The notes under the pieces are model-generated. The model was not told the origin of the DNA and ran no database searches. It was given only the letters and a program-made list of their open reading frames with translations. A stretch of 12,774 nt of DNA from an uncultured Oscillospiraceae bacterium (GTDB lineage Bacteria > Bacillota > Clostridia > Oscillospirales > Oscillospiraceae). The position numbers were made by a program, and so were the translations under genes. Shown here piece by piece: positions 1 through 6,866 of the stretch (positions are counted from its first letter, which is position 1; every line of letters begins with the position of its first letter). The stretch spans positions 1 through 12,774 of the forward strand of contig CAKUND010000051.1 of the NCBI GenBank assembly GCA_934668295.1. Direction: 5' to 3'.

Positions 1-360
1 ATGTACTTCCGGTCGATGAAGAAGACGGCGGGGGATGTTTCGCTTTCGGACTGCATTGAGACGGGGAAGGACGGGAATGCGCTGTCGCTGATGGATGTTC
101 TGTGCTCAGACGAAGATCTGTTTGAGGATCTGAGCGCGCGGCAGACGTACAAAAAGCTGTACGAGGTCATGGATGAGGTGTTATCGGAGCGCGAGCGGAT
201 GGTCATCACGCTGCGCTACGGGCTGGGCGACCGGACACCGCTGACACAGCGGGAGATTGCCGCAAAGTGCGGCATCAGCCGGTCGTATGTGTCACGGATC
301 GAGAAAAAGGCGCTTGCCGCGCTCCAGCAGGCACTGCAGGACTATACGCAGACGGTATAG
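1..360 (+). CDS. sigK: RNA polymerase sporulation sigma factor, SigK type (C-terminal part, 5' end outside window)
   Basis: These 119 residues cover the end of sigma region 2/region 3 and all of region 4 of a sigma-70 family factor. The start MYFRSMKKTAGDVSL, then KDGNALSLMDVL, matches the segment after the core-binding region in the mother-cell sporulation factors SigE and SigK. The helix-turn-helix TQREIAAKCGISRSYVSRIE (about residues 82-101) is the -35-recognition motif of region 4.2. In the family the first ATG here is an internal methionine (the usual context is ...EIL-MYFR...), so I treat the gene as cut by the window edge. SigK directs late mother-cell transcription during spore formation. 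SigE is the main alternative; the form of the KDGNALSLMDVL stretch and the short C-terminus favour SigK. I see no convincing terminator after the stop; the next gene has its own leader. Confidence 0.8.
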   Translation: MYFRSMKKTAGDVSLSDCIETGKDGNALSLMDVLCSDEDLFEDLSARQTYKKLYEVMDEVLSERERMVITLRYGLGDRTPLTQREIAAKCGISRSYVSRIEKKALAALQQALQDYTQTV

Positions 361-410
361 GCCGAAAATTTCTTTTACGGCACTGGATTTAGAAGTTTGT
401 TTCTGATAAT
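361..410 (+). promoter_or_regulatory. Putative promoter for the yjdF leader
   Basis: A good -10-like element, GATAAT (405-410), lies just upstream of the structured leader, and transcription would begin near 417, at the first base-paired segment. The -35 region at about 382-388 is poor, so this is a weak call. It is supported mainly by position. Most of the remaining sequence between the sigma factor stop and this element is AT-rich and featureless. Confidence 0.35.
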
Positions 411-417
411 ATGGACA

Positions 418-612
418 CAGGCGGCAGGCGCTGGGGCGGCTGCTGCGCGCAGGATAAAAACGCAACGCGGGGGCTTTTGCCGCCGCCAGAGCTGGTAGGT
501 AGCCCAGCCGTCTGCGCTTCGGCGCAGGTAAGTAACCCTCCCCTCCGGGTCGTCCGTTCCTGTGAAAATAATGGAGGAAGCTCTGATTCAGAGGTTCCTC
601 AGGGAGGGTTTC
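418..612 (+). ncRNA. Probable yjdF riboswitch (azaaromatic-responsive RNA) in the yjdF leader
   Basis: A long GC-rich, structured 5' leader directly precedes a DUF2992/YjdF gene, the position where the yjdF RNA motif is established in Firmicutes. Visible elements are a 10-bp stem with one bulge (431-440 with 479-489), an unpaired AAAAACGCAACGCGG stretch (456-470), a short stem around GGTAGGTAGC (491-495 with 504-508), and a perfect 6-bp UUCG hairpin (512-517/522-527). A hairpin at 574-600 (GAGGAA/TTCCTC plus CTCTG/CAGAG) ends one base before the Shine-Dalgarno. CCCTCCC at 536-542 is an exact complement of GGGAGGG at 602-608, which includes the ribosome binding site. The known members of this class respond to azaaromatic compounds and are thought to control translation. 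The class assignment rests on gene context and memory of the motif, not on a covariance-model hit. Confidence 0.72.
601..608 (+). promoter_or_regulatory. Ribosome binding site deciding the yjdF start
   Basis: AGGGAGGG sits 7 bases before ATG 616. An in-frame ATG at 562 lies inside the riboswitch leader without a good Shine-Dalgarno, and the extra residues have no counterpart in YjdF homologues, so 616 is chosen. Confidence 0.75.
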
Positions 613-615
613 GTG

Positions 616-1032
616 ATGGACAGTGATCTGACAAGGCTGACGGTATTTTTTGAAGCGCCGTTCTGGGTCGGGATGTTCGAGCGGTTTGAGGGCGGGACGC
701 TCTCGGTCTGCAGGATCGTCTTCGGCGCGGAACCGAAGGACTATGACGTGCTTTCGTATGTGCTGAAAAATTACACGCGGCTGCGATTCAGTCCGGCTGT
801 TGCAGCAGCTGTCAGACAGGATGCGGCAAATCCGAAGCGCATGCAGCGGGAGATCCGAAGGGCTTCTTCCGACTGCGGCGTGGGGACAAAGGCGCAGCAG
901 GCGCTGCAGCTGCAGCGGGAGGAGCAGAAGCTGGAACGAAAAACGCGCACCCGTGCGCAGCGGGACGCGGAAAAACAGCTGAAATTCGACCGCAGACAGC
1001 AGAAGCGAAAGAAAAAGCACCGGGGTCGGTAA
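616..1032 (+). CDS. yjdF: YjdF family protein (DUF2992)
   Basis: This 138-residue protein matches the YjdF/DUF2992 family. The N-terminal part LTVFFEAPFWVGMFER, then VCRIVFGAEPKDYDVLSYVL, resembles the B. subtilis YjdF segments LTIYHDGQFFTGLIE and YRHVFGKEPKD. The shared NPKRMQR motif follows at about residues 73-79, then GTKAQQALQLQREE. The last 40 residues are extremely Arg/Lys-rich and probably helical (KRKKKHRGR at the end), as in the family, which suggests nucleic-acid or ribosome contact, though this is not proven. The biochemical function of YjdF is unknown; its link to the azaaromatic-sensing riboswitch suggests a role in handling toxic heteroaromatic compounds. The gene is monocistronic, lying between its leader and a strong terminator. 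No transmembrane segment or signal peptide is seen. Confidence 0.85.
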   Translation: MDSDLTRLTVFFEAPFWVGMFERFEGGTLSVCRIVFGAEPKDYDVLSYVLKNYTRLRFSPAVAAAVRQDAANPKRMQREIRRASSDCGVGTKAQQALQLQREEQKLERKTRTRAQRDAEKQLKFDRRQQKRKKKHRGR

Positions 1033-1036
1033 CGGT

Positions 1037-1094
1037 GCGCCCCCTTCATGGGAGGCAGTGTTTGTACTGCCGCACATGGAGGGGGCGTATTGTT
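1037..1094 (+). terminator. Rho-independent terminator of yjdF
   Basis: A 14-bp stem with two G-U pairs (1037-1050 with 1075-1088, CGCCCCC against GGGGGCG) begins 4 bases after the yjdF stop. It encloses a second perfect hairpin (GGCAGT 1054-1059 with ACTGCC 1066-1071). ATTGTTTT follows. The large branched shape is unusual for a terminator, but the U-rich tail fits. Confidence 0.65.
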
Positions 1095-1101
1095 TTGGGT
1101 G

Positions 1102-1133
1102 AAAAAGCCGCCGCTCGGGTGAGCGGCGGCTTT
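1102..1133 (-). terminator. Rho-independent terminator of the sugar uptake operon
   Basis: A perfect 10-bp GC stem (GCCGCCGCTC 1107-1116 with GAGCGGCGGC 1121-1130) with a 4-base loop lies 7 bases beyond the isomerase stop. On the minus strand it is followed by a run of five U (1102-1106). It also has TTT on the plus side and may help stop yjdF transcription. Confidence 0.85.
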
Positions 1134-1137
1134 GGGG

Positions 1138-1710
1138 TCAGGTATTGGGGTTGTCCATGAGCTCGAGGGGATAATCGCCCAGGTGCTCAAGCTTGAAGCC
1201 GTTGGCCTTGTAGGCCTCGTAGTCGAACGCGTTCAGCTCGTCGATGGCGAGCTTGTGGAACTCATAGAAGTTCGGCCACCACTCGTAGCCGTCGCCGAGA
1301 TTGTGGCTCAGGTATGCGTCAGCGATGTCCTTGCCCATCTGCGGCGCGACATAGAACGCACCCATGGCCAGGACGTTGACGCCGTTGCCGGTGATGGCGC
1401 GCAGCGCAGCCGGAACGCTCTCTACAACGCCCGCGTGGACGCCGGGGCACTTGCTGGCCGCGATGTGGATGCCCATGCCGGTGCCGCAGAAGATGAGCGC
1501 GCGCTCAAACTCGCCCTCGGAGATCATCGCGCCGACGCGCAGGCCGATGCGGTGGAACATGAGGTCGGTATCCTCCTCGTCGCCCGTGCGGACGCCGACG
1601 TCTGTGACGGTCCAACCCTTCTTTTTCAGATGCGCAACGACCGCTTCCTTCAGGGGGAAGCCGGCAAAGTCCGCGCCTACCAGAATCTGCTTATCCTTGA
1701 TCGTTTTCAT
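1138..1710 (-). CDS. RpiB/LacA/LacB family sugar(-phosphate) isomerase, divergent
   Basis: This 190-residue protein has the RpiB/LacAB fold signature. [14 protein letters not shown] (about residues 9-22) matches the GxDHxGFxLK motif, [14 protein letters not shown] carries the active-site Cys and anion-hole turn, and NVLAMG matches NVLAFG. The family interconverts aldoses and ketoses (ribose-5-P/ribulose-5-P, allose-6-P, galactose-6-P) in the cytosol. Differences from RpiB are marked: the motif-1 His is Phe, the ring-opening His of the HND motif aligns with Gly (TGNGVNVL), and the C-terminal Arg pair that contacts phosphate is replaced by an aromatic [10 protein letters not shown] segment. It is also about 40 residues longer than RpiB (about 150). 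Together these suggest a different substrate. It is the last gene of the operon, 12 bases after the mutarotase, with ribosome binding site GGAGGC. Confidence 0.8.
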   Translation of the reverse strand: MKTIKDKQILVGADFAGFPLKEAVVAHLKKKGWTVTDVGVRTGDEEDTDLMFHRIGLRVGAMISEGEFERALIFCGTGMGIHIAASKCPGVHAGVVESVPAALRAITGNGVNVLAMGAFYVAPQMGKDIADAYLSHNLGDGYEWWPNFYEFHKLAIDELNAFDYEAYKANGFKLEHLGDYPLELMDNPNT

Positions 1711-1722
1711 GGTACAGCCTCC

Positions 1723-2052
1723 TTATTTCAAATAGAAAATAGAATCCATATCGGTATAGAACGCCTCGTCGCAGGCCTCGTCATAGACCTCGAAGCAGGG
1801 TCTTGTGCAGCGCCACCAGCGCTGCGTGGTCTCGTCGGCAGCCATCTTTGCCATATCCGCTTCGTAATCTGTGCCCGTATATTCAAAATACGAGAAGACG
1901 ACGTTTCCGCGGATGAAGATCGAGTAATTTTCAAGATTGCATGCCGTGATCATTTTCAGCACGTCCGGCCAGACAGCTGCGTGGAGGCGGACATATTCAT
2001 CCCGCTTCTCCGGCTTCAGCCGGCCGACCTGCCCAAATCTGCGTCTTTCCAT
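1723..2052 (-). CDS. rhaM: L-rhamnose mutarotase family protein (RhaM/YiiL, DUF718)
   Basis: This protein of 109 residues has the length usual for RhaM (about 104). RhaM interconverts the alpha and beta anomers of L-rhamnose so that the isomerase or kinase receives the right form. Conserved features seen are EY...LH (Tyr20, His24) before the WP pair, NYSIF (Tyr43), QRWW (Trp79-Trp80) and the FYL ending typical of the family. An in-frame ATG at 2070 overlaps the permease stop as ATGA, but the sequence AAAGGCGGAG sits 5 bases before ATG 2052, and RhaM proteins begin at the equivalent of this second Met, so I use 2052. Translational coupling to the permease is likely. The symbol is by family; L-fucose or another 6-deoxy sugar is an alternative substrate. 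Confidence 0.8.
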   Translation of the reverse strand: MERRRFGQVGRLKPEKRDEYVRLHAAVWPDVLKMITACNLENYSIFIRGNVVFSYFEYTGTDYEADMAKMAADETTQRWWRCTRPCFEVYDEACDEAFYTDMDSIFYLK

Positions 2053-2066
2053 TGTTTCTCCGCCTT

Positions 2067-3068
2067 TCATGCTTTGATGCGCTTATGCTCGTTCAGATAA
2101 TCCAGCACCATGACCAGCAGCAGGACTGCGCCCCAGACAAGGGAGATGTAGTAGCTGCTGATCTGCGGGAACCGGTTCAGGCCCGTTTCCAGCGCGCGCA
2201 CGAGGAAGATCGAGAGCAGCACGCCGCCGATCTTGCCCTTGCCGCCGTTGGGGCTGACGCCGCCGAGCACGACGATCAGGATGCACTGCAGGGTATAGTT
2301 CGAGCCGTAGTCCGCGCGTGCGGAATTGTAGTTTGCCAGCATGATCATGCCGCCGGCTGCCGCGTAAATGCCCGAGATCAGATAGGTCTTGACGAGGATC
2401 CAGTCGACGTTCAGGCCGCTGAAGCGGGCGACATTCTCGCTGCTGCCGAGCAGGGTCAGCTTTTTGCCGTAGGTCGTCCTGCTCAGCAGGAACCAGAGGA
2501 TGACCGCACCGACGGCAAAGATCAAAAACTGCACGGGGATGCCCGCAATGCGGTTATTGATGAGATAGGCGTAGGTCACGGGGAAATCGCTGATGGCGCT
2601 GCCGCCGGTCAGGACAATGCCGATACCGGAGAACAGCTCGCCCGTGCCGAGCGTGGCGAGGATGGGCGGGATCTTCAGCTTCGCGATCAGAACGCCGTTC
2701 AGAAGGCCCGCGACCGCGCCGATGAGAAGCGCGAGCGCGAAGATCGGCAGGATCCAGACGGGGCTCAGCTCACTTCCGCCGTTTGCGATGCGGCGCATGA
2801 GCAGGGCCATGGTGATGGAGGTCATATTGGCCACACCGACCGTGGAGAGGTCGATGCCGCTGGAGATCATGCAGACCATGACGCCGAGCGACATGAGGCC
2901 GAATTCCGGGAACTGCGCAAACATGGTCTGGAAGTTGACGACAGAATAGAATTTGCGGCCCTTCATGATGCCCATGAACACGAACCAGCAGACCATGATG
3001 ATGAGCAGGCGCCGGATATGCGTGTCCATTTTCAATCCGCGCTTTGCGGACAGCTTTTTATCAGCCAT
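2067..3068 (-). CDS. Sugar ABC transporter permease 2 (RbsC/BPD_transp_2 family)
   Basis: This integral membrane protein of 333 residues has about 8-10 hydrophobic segments. It belongs to the RbsC-type permease family, which forms the channel of class-2 (CUT2) sugar importers. Family hallmarks are GLMSLGVMVCMISSGIDLS (about residues 57-75), AGLLNGVLIAKLKIPPILATL with GTG following, and VVLGGVSPNGGKG near the C-terminus, corresponding to the VVLGG-GG-G loop that contacts the ATPase. It begins with a basic cytoplasmic stretch. Its ATG overlaps the upstream permease by 8 bases and is served by AAAGGAGG 9 bases away. Paired with the other permease it would form a heterodimer, as in the rhizobial rhamnose RhaP/RhaQ arrangement. 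Confidence 0.88.
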   Translation of the reverse strand: MADKKLSAKRGLKMDTHIRRLLIIMVCWFVFMGIMKGRKFYSVVNFQTMFAQFPEFGLMSLGVMVCMISSGIDLSTVGVANMTSITMALLMRRIANGGSELSPVWILPIFALALLIGAVAGLLNGVLIAKLKIPPILATLGTGELFSGIGIVLTGGSAISDFPVTYAYLINNRIAGIPVQFLIFAVGAVILWFLLSRTTYGKKLTLLGSSENVARFSGLNVDWILVKTYLISGIYAAAGGMIMLANYNSARADYGSNYTLQCILIVVLGGVSPNGGKGKIGGVLLSIFLVRALETGLNRFPQISSYYISLVWGAVLLLVMVLDYLNEHKRIKA

Positions 3069-4098
3069 TGTGCTGCGCCTCCTTTGCCTGCGTTCTGACG
3101 CGGCGCTTCGCGCCGGAGTGCGTCGCCTGATATGCGCTGACGGCGGTGCCGATGACGATCAGGAGGCCGACAAACACGTCCTTCCAGACGACCGGAACAC
3201 CGATGAGGATCATGGAGTTTTCCACCAGCACGATCAGGAGCGTGCCGAGCACGCAGCCGGTCAGCGTGCCCTTGCCGCCGACGATGGCCGTGCCGCCGAG
3301 CACGACGCCCGCGACGATGTTCATTTCCATGCCGAGCATATTCGTCGGGTGGCACTGCTGCATCATGCACACGCGGATGATGCCCGCGACGCTGGCGATC
3401 ACGCCCGCGAACAGGTACAGCAGGAACTTCGTCCGCTTGACGGCGAAGCCCGCGTTATAGGCTGCGGATTCGTTGCCGCCGATGGCGTAGATGCCGCGGC
3501 CGAACATGGTGTACCGCAGCACCAGGAAGGTCAGGAGCAAAACGCCCGCGAACACCAGGAATGCCGCCGGGAGCTTGGAAGACAGGCCGCTGACGGGGTT
3601 CGTCGCGGTATAGATGGCCTGCTTGCCGAAGGCCTTCATGCCGGCCGGGATCACGGCCAGCTGCTTTGATTCGAGCGTGCCCTGCATGATGCCCTTGAAG
3701 ACGCTGGCGGTGCCGAGCGTCACGATCATAGCGGGCAGACGCAGGAAGCTGACGAAGAAGCCGTTGAACATGCCGAGAACAGCGCCGATGACAATGGCCG
3801 TCAGCATGGGCAGCAGGACACTTCCCTGATAATCCAGATTAAGGAACAGCTTCGTGGTCGCATACGCCGTCAAAGACGCGAGCGCCGGGAAGGAGACGTC
3901 GATGCCGCCGGACAGAATGACGAGGAACTCGCCCACGGCGAACAGGCCCGGCACGATCATGGCCGAAGCAATATCGACGATGTTATTGGACGTATAGAAC
4001 TGACCCGAGCGCGCCTGGATCAAAACCGACAGGGCGAGCAGGATCAAAAATACATAGGTTTCGTTCTGACGAAACAGCTTTTTTATAGTCTTCTGCAC
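3061..4098 (-). CDS. Sugar ABC transporter permease 1 (RbsC/BPD_transp_2 family)
   Basis: This membrane permease of 345 residues is homologous to its neighbour. AVGEFLVILSGGIDVSFPAL (about residues 55-74) is the characteristic second-helix motif, FNGFFVSFLRLPAMIVTLGT follows, and VVLGGTAIVGGKGTLTG marks the ATPase-coupling loop. The start is GTG (4096-4098) and not ATG, preceded by AAGGGGGTGGGG; no better in-frame start lies nearby. The stop overlaps the start of the second permease by 8 bases, and 12 bases separate it from the ATPase stop, so the three are surely cotranscribed. The C-terminus is Arg/Lys-rich and would face the cytoplasm. The substrate cannot be read from the permease alone. 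Confidence 0.88.
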   Translation of the reverse strand: MQKTIKKLFRQNETYVFLILLALSVLIQARSGQFYTSNNIVDIASAMIVPGLFAVGEFLVILSGGIDVSFPALASLTAYATTKLFLNLDYQGSVLLPMLTAIVIGAVLGMFNGFFVSFLRLPAMIVTLGTASVFKGIMQGTLESKQLAVIPAGMKAFGKQAIYTATNPVSGLSSKLPAAFLVFAGVLLLTFLVLRYTMFGRGIYAIGGNESAAYNAGFAVKRTKFLLYLFAGVIASVAGIIRVCMMQQCHPTNMLGMEMNIVAGVVLGGTAIVGGKGTLTGCVLGTLLIVLVENSMILIGVPVVWKDVFVGLLIVIGTAVSAYQATHSGAKRRVRTQAKEAQHNG

Positions 4099-4110
4099 TT
4101 CCCCACCCCC

Positions 4111-5592
4111 TTACAGCATCTTGCTCAGGATCTGCTTTTCGCTTGCTTCATCCGCCGTCAGCTCGTCCACAATGCGGCCGTCCTTCAGGATCATGATGCG
4201 CGAGCAGTTTTCCAGCAGCTCCGGCAGGTCGTCGGAAATGATGATGACCGCCATGCCCTTTCCGGCCAGCGACTGCAAGATCGCGTGGATATCATGCTTT
4301 GAGCCGATGTCGACGCCGACCGTCGGGCCGTTCAGAACCAGGATCTGCGGACGGCAGGCCAGCCACTTGGCAAGGACGATGCGCTGCTGGTTTCCGCCGG
4401 AGAGCGTGGAGGCGGCATTTGCGGGGTCAGGCGTGGCGATGGCCAGCTCCTTGACCCAGCGGTCGATCTCCTCGTTCGTCTTCTGTGCGTCGACGAGGCT
4501 CTTTTTCGTCAGATCGTCGATCTCGGAGATGATAATATTGTCCGCGATGCTCTGCGAGAGGAACAGGCCCTCGCTCAGACGGTCCTCCGGTACGAAGCCG
4601 ATGCCGTTTTCGATCGCGGCGCGGGGGCTCTTGATCGCGGTCGGCTTTCCGTGGATGCGGATCTCGCCGGACTGGGCCGGGCGGATGCCGAACAGGGAAA
4701 GCGCAAGCTCCGTCCGTCCGGAGTCGAGCAGGCCCGTGACGCCGAGGATCTCGCCGCCGCGCAGCGAGAAGCTGATATCCTCGTAGCTGCCCGGAAGCGT
4801 CAGATCGCGCACCTCGAGCAGCGGTTCGTCCGACAGGCCGGTCGGCTGGAACGTTTTTTCCTCAAATTCGCGGCCGGTCATGTAGTAGGTGAACTTTTTA
4901 TTGTCCAACTCCGCCGTGTTGCCCGTGGCTGTCAGCTTGCCGCTGCGGAAAACGGTAAAGCGCTCGGAAATCTCAAAGACCTCGTCGAGCTTGTGGCTGA
5001 CAAACAGGATGGCAATGCCCTGCTCCTTGAGCTGCAGGATGACGCGGAAAAGTGCCTGAACCTCCTTGCGGGTCAGAGCGGTCGTCGGCTCGTCCATGAT
5101 GATGAGCTTCGCGTTGAACATCAGCGCACGGCAGATGGCGACCATCTGCTTTTCCGCGACAGAAAGCTCGCCCAATCTGGCGTCCAGATCGACCGTGAAG
5201 CCGATCCGCGCAACCGCCTGTTCCGCGATCGTGCGCATATCCTTCCAGTTTACAAGTTTCTTTTTCGCGACCAGCTGGCTGTTGATCGCCAGATTCTCCA
5301 TGACGCTCAGGTTGGGGAAAATGGAGAAGTCCTGATAAATGACCTGAATGCCGCTTTCAATGGCGGAAAGCGGCGTGATCTTCTGCAGGGGTTTGCCCTC
5401 AAATTCGATGGTGCCGGAATCACGCTGATAAACGCCGGAAATGATCTTGATCAGCGTGGACTTGCCGCAGCCGTTTTCACCAGCCAGGCAGTGGATCTCG
5501 CCCGGACGGATCTCCAGCGAAACGCCGTCGAGCGCCTTGACGCCGGCAAAGTATTTCTTGATGTCCAGCGCCCGCAGTAAGTATTCAGCCAA
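4111..5592 (-). CDS. Sugar ABC transporter ATP-binding protein, two fused NBDs (RbsA/MglA type)
   Basis: This 493-residue protein is a fused dual-NBD ATPase of the CUT2 sugar importers and works at the inner face of the membrane. The first domain is canonical, with Walker A GENGCGKST (38-46) and Walker B ending in Asp167-Glu168 (MDEPTTAL), while its signature loop is the LSVAEKQM form. The second domain has the usual degenerate P-loop GLLDSGRTEL and a good signature LSGGNQQR (397-404), but its Walker B reads LVLNGPTVGVD, with Asn421-Gly422 where Asp-Glu is expected. The start is TTG (5590-5592), with GGAGG 7 bases upstream; no ATG gives a better fit. An 88-base gap with a stem-loop separates it from the binding protein. 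Expression is likely repressor-controlled. Confidence 0.9.
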   Translation of the reverse strand: MAEYLLRALDIKKYFAGVKALDGVSLEIRPGEIHCLAGENGCGKSTLIKIISGVYQRDSGTIEFEGKPLQKITPLSAIESGIQVIYQDFSIFPNLSVMENLAINSQLVAKKKLVNWKDMRTIAEQAVARIGFTVDLDARLGELSVAEKQMVAICRALMFNAKLIIMDEPTTALTRKEVQALFRVILQLKEQGIAILFVSHKLDEVFEISERFTVFRSGKLTATGNTAELDNKKFTYYMTGREFEEKTFQPTGLSDEPLLEVRDLTLPGSYEDISFSLRGGEILGVTGLLDSGRTELALSLFGIRPAQSGEIRIHGKPTAIKSPRAAIENGIGFVPEDRLSEGLFLSQSIADNIIISEIDDLTKKSLVDAQKTNEEIDRWVKELAIATPDPANAASTLSGGNQQRIVLAKWLACRPQILVLNGPTVGVDIGSKHDIHAILQSLAGKGMAVIIISDDLPELLENCSRIMILKDGRIVDELTADEASEKQILSKML

Positions 5593-5630
5593 TGGTATTC
5601 CTCCTTCTGTCCGATTGCAGCTTGGGTACA

Positions 5631-5652
5631 GAGGGCCGCGGATGCGGCCCTC
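5631..5652. promoter_or_regulatory. Intercistronic stem-loop between binding protein and ATPase genes
   Basis: A perfect 9-bp GC stem (GAGGGCCGC 5631-5639 with GCGGCCCTC 5644-5652) with a GGAT loop lies 28 bases beyond the stop of the binding-protein gene. On the minus strand it has no U-run, so it is not a standard terminator. In other binding-protein operons such hairpins protect the upstream mRNA end and keep the binding protein more abundant than the membrane parts; that role here is inferred. Confidence 0.55.
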
Positions 5653-5680
5653 CTTGCACTACAGATTCGGAATCCTTGAT

Positions 5681-6721
5681 TTAGAAGCCGAACGAATCAA
5701 CGTTCTCTGCGTCGATAACGACCCAGCCCTCGCCTTCGAGGACGGTGGTGCTGCCCTCACGGAAGGTCATGGCGGTGTAGCCGTCAACACCCAGGTCGAC
5801 AGGCGCGCCGATTTCTTCGCCGTTGAGGACCTTCAGCGCCAGGCTGATCATAGCCTTGCCGGCAATGGCCGGATCCCACAGCGTCAGGGACTTGACGACG
5901 CCGCTCTTGAGCAGTTCCGCGTTGTCGGCGGGCATGCCGGTGCCGGAGGTGAACGCCTTGTCGATGAGGCCAAGTTCTTCAATGGCTCTTGCAACGCCCG
6001 GAGCGTCGAAGGAGGAGGTGCCCATGATGCCCTTCAGATCCGGGTACTTCTTGAACAGTTCCTTCGCAACGTTGTAGGCGGTGTCGCCGTTGTCATGGGA
6101 TTCGACTCTCGGTTCTTCCTCGAGCAGCGTCATGTTGGGGTACTTTTCCTTCTGGTGCGCGACAGCGGCGTCGGCCCATTCATTGTGGGAAGCGTTGGTC
6201 ACGTCGGCGACCATGGTGGTGTAGAGGCCTTCCTCACCCATGGCTTCGGCGAGGTTGTCCATGATGAACGCACCGTAGCCGGAGTTGGAGAACGCTTCGA
6301 TGTCATAGTCGACGTTGGTCAGGCTGGCGCCCTCGTGTGCGATGACGACGATGCCGGCGTCTCTGGCCTGCTTGAGAACGGGCTCAAGGGATTCGGGGTC
6401 GACCGGGACAACGCAGATGGCGTCAACGCCCTGCGCGATAAGGTCCTGCACGAGCTGGGCCTGCTTGGTGGCGTCGATGACGTCGGTGCCCTTCTGGTAG
6501 ACGTTCAGTCCGGTCTCGGCGGCGTATTCCTTAACACCGGTGTCCATACGGACGAACCAGGGGTTGGAGGCGTCCTTCGGGACGACAACGATCTCGTAAT
6601 CCTTGTCGGACTTTGCGGTTTCGGTCTTGGTTTCGTCGGTCTTTGCAGTCGTGGAGCCTGCACAGGCTGCCAGGCACAGAAGCATGGACAGCGCGAGGAG
6701 CAATGCGAGGATCTTTTTCAT
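5681..6721 (-). CDS. Sugar ABC transporter substrate-binding lipoprotein (Peripla_BP_4 family)
   Basis: This 346-residue protein opens with a lipoprotein signal peptide: a Lys-Lys start, a hydrophobic run, and the lipobox LAAC with Cys20 as the lipid-modified residue. A Thr/Lys/Glu-rich linker (about 21-40) follows. The mature part has the two-lobe periplasmic-binding-protein type-1 fold: VVVPKDASNPWFVRMDTG at the first strand/helix, QGVDAICVVPVDPESLEPVL as the family motif, AGIVVIAHEGA, and GIMGTSSFDAPGVARAIEE in the second lobe. It would sit on the outer face of the membrane and deliver the sugar to the permeases. It resembles the RhaS/LsrB branch (rhamnose or autoinducer-2 binders), but I cannot place it more exactly. 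The ribosome binding site is AAAGGACGG. Confidence 0.87.
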   Translation of the reverse strand: MKKILALLLALSMLLCLAACAGSTTAKTDETKTETAKSDKDYEIVVVPKDASNPWFVRMDTGVKEYAAETGLNVYQKGTDVIDATKQAQLVQDLIAQGVDAICVVPVDPESLEPVLKQARDAGIVVIAHEGASLTNVDYDIEAFSNSGYGAFIMDNLAEAMGEEGLYTTMVADVTNASHNEWADAAVAHQKEKYPNMTLLEEEPRVESHDNGDTAYNVAKELFKKYPDLKGIMGTSSFDAPGVARAIEELGLIDKAFTSGTGMPADNAELLKSGVVKSLTLWDPAIAGKAMISLALKVLNGEEIGAPVDLGVDGYTAMTFREGSTTVLEGEGWVVIDAENVDSFGF

Positions 6722-6866
6722 TTGAATGAACCGTCCTTTCCATTTTTGTGCTTTGGATGTTTATTCTTAAAACGCTCTGACCTCCGTGGGTCTTCCTTCC
6801 AGCCATTCGCACTCTGGCTGTTCCGGTTGATCCGTTGGTCAGACCGTCTTAATTCTGTTTTGTGTT
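6722..6866 (-). promoter_or_regulatory. Gap between repressor and transporter genes with a candidate operator (6769-6778)
   Basis: This 145-base gap holds AAAACGCTCT at 6769-6778 (AGAGCGTTTT on the minus strand). It matches 8 of 10 positions of the AAAACGTTTT operator in front of the repressor gene and shares its full AAAACG half-site. It lies about 50 bases before the binding-protein start, where an operator for the transport genes would be expected. A small stem (CAGCCA 6800-6805 with TGGCTG 6815-6820) is present without a U-run, so I see no terminator for the repressor gene. I could not identify a convincing -35/-10 pair, so read-through from the repressor promoter is possible. Confidence 0.4.

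Noticed and set aside
411..626. Short plus-strand frame inside the yjdF leader
   Set aside because: It overlaps the structured riboswitch region and the yjdF start and lacks a ribosome binding site.
2052..3098. Long plus-strand open frame (348 residues) opposite the second permease
   Set aside because: Its sequence is Asp/His/Gln/Arg-rich without any domain, it has no ribosome binding site, and it mirrors a clear permease. Such antisense frames are expected in GC-rich genes; others over 3000-7900 and 8121-10064 were dropped for the same reason.
6800..6820. Terminator for the LacI-family gene
   Set aside because: The stem is only 6 bp with a 9-base loop and has no U-run on the minus strand.
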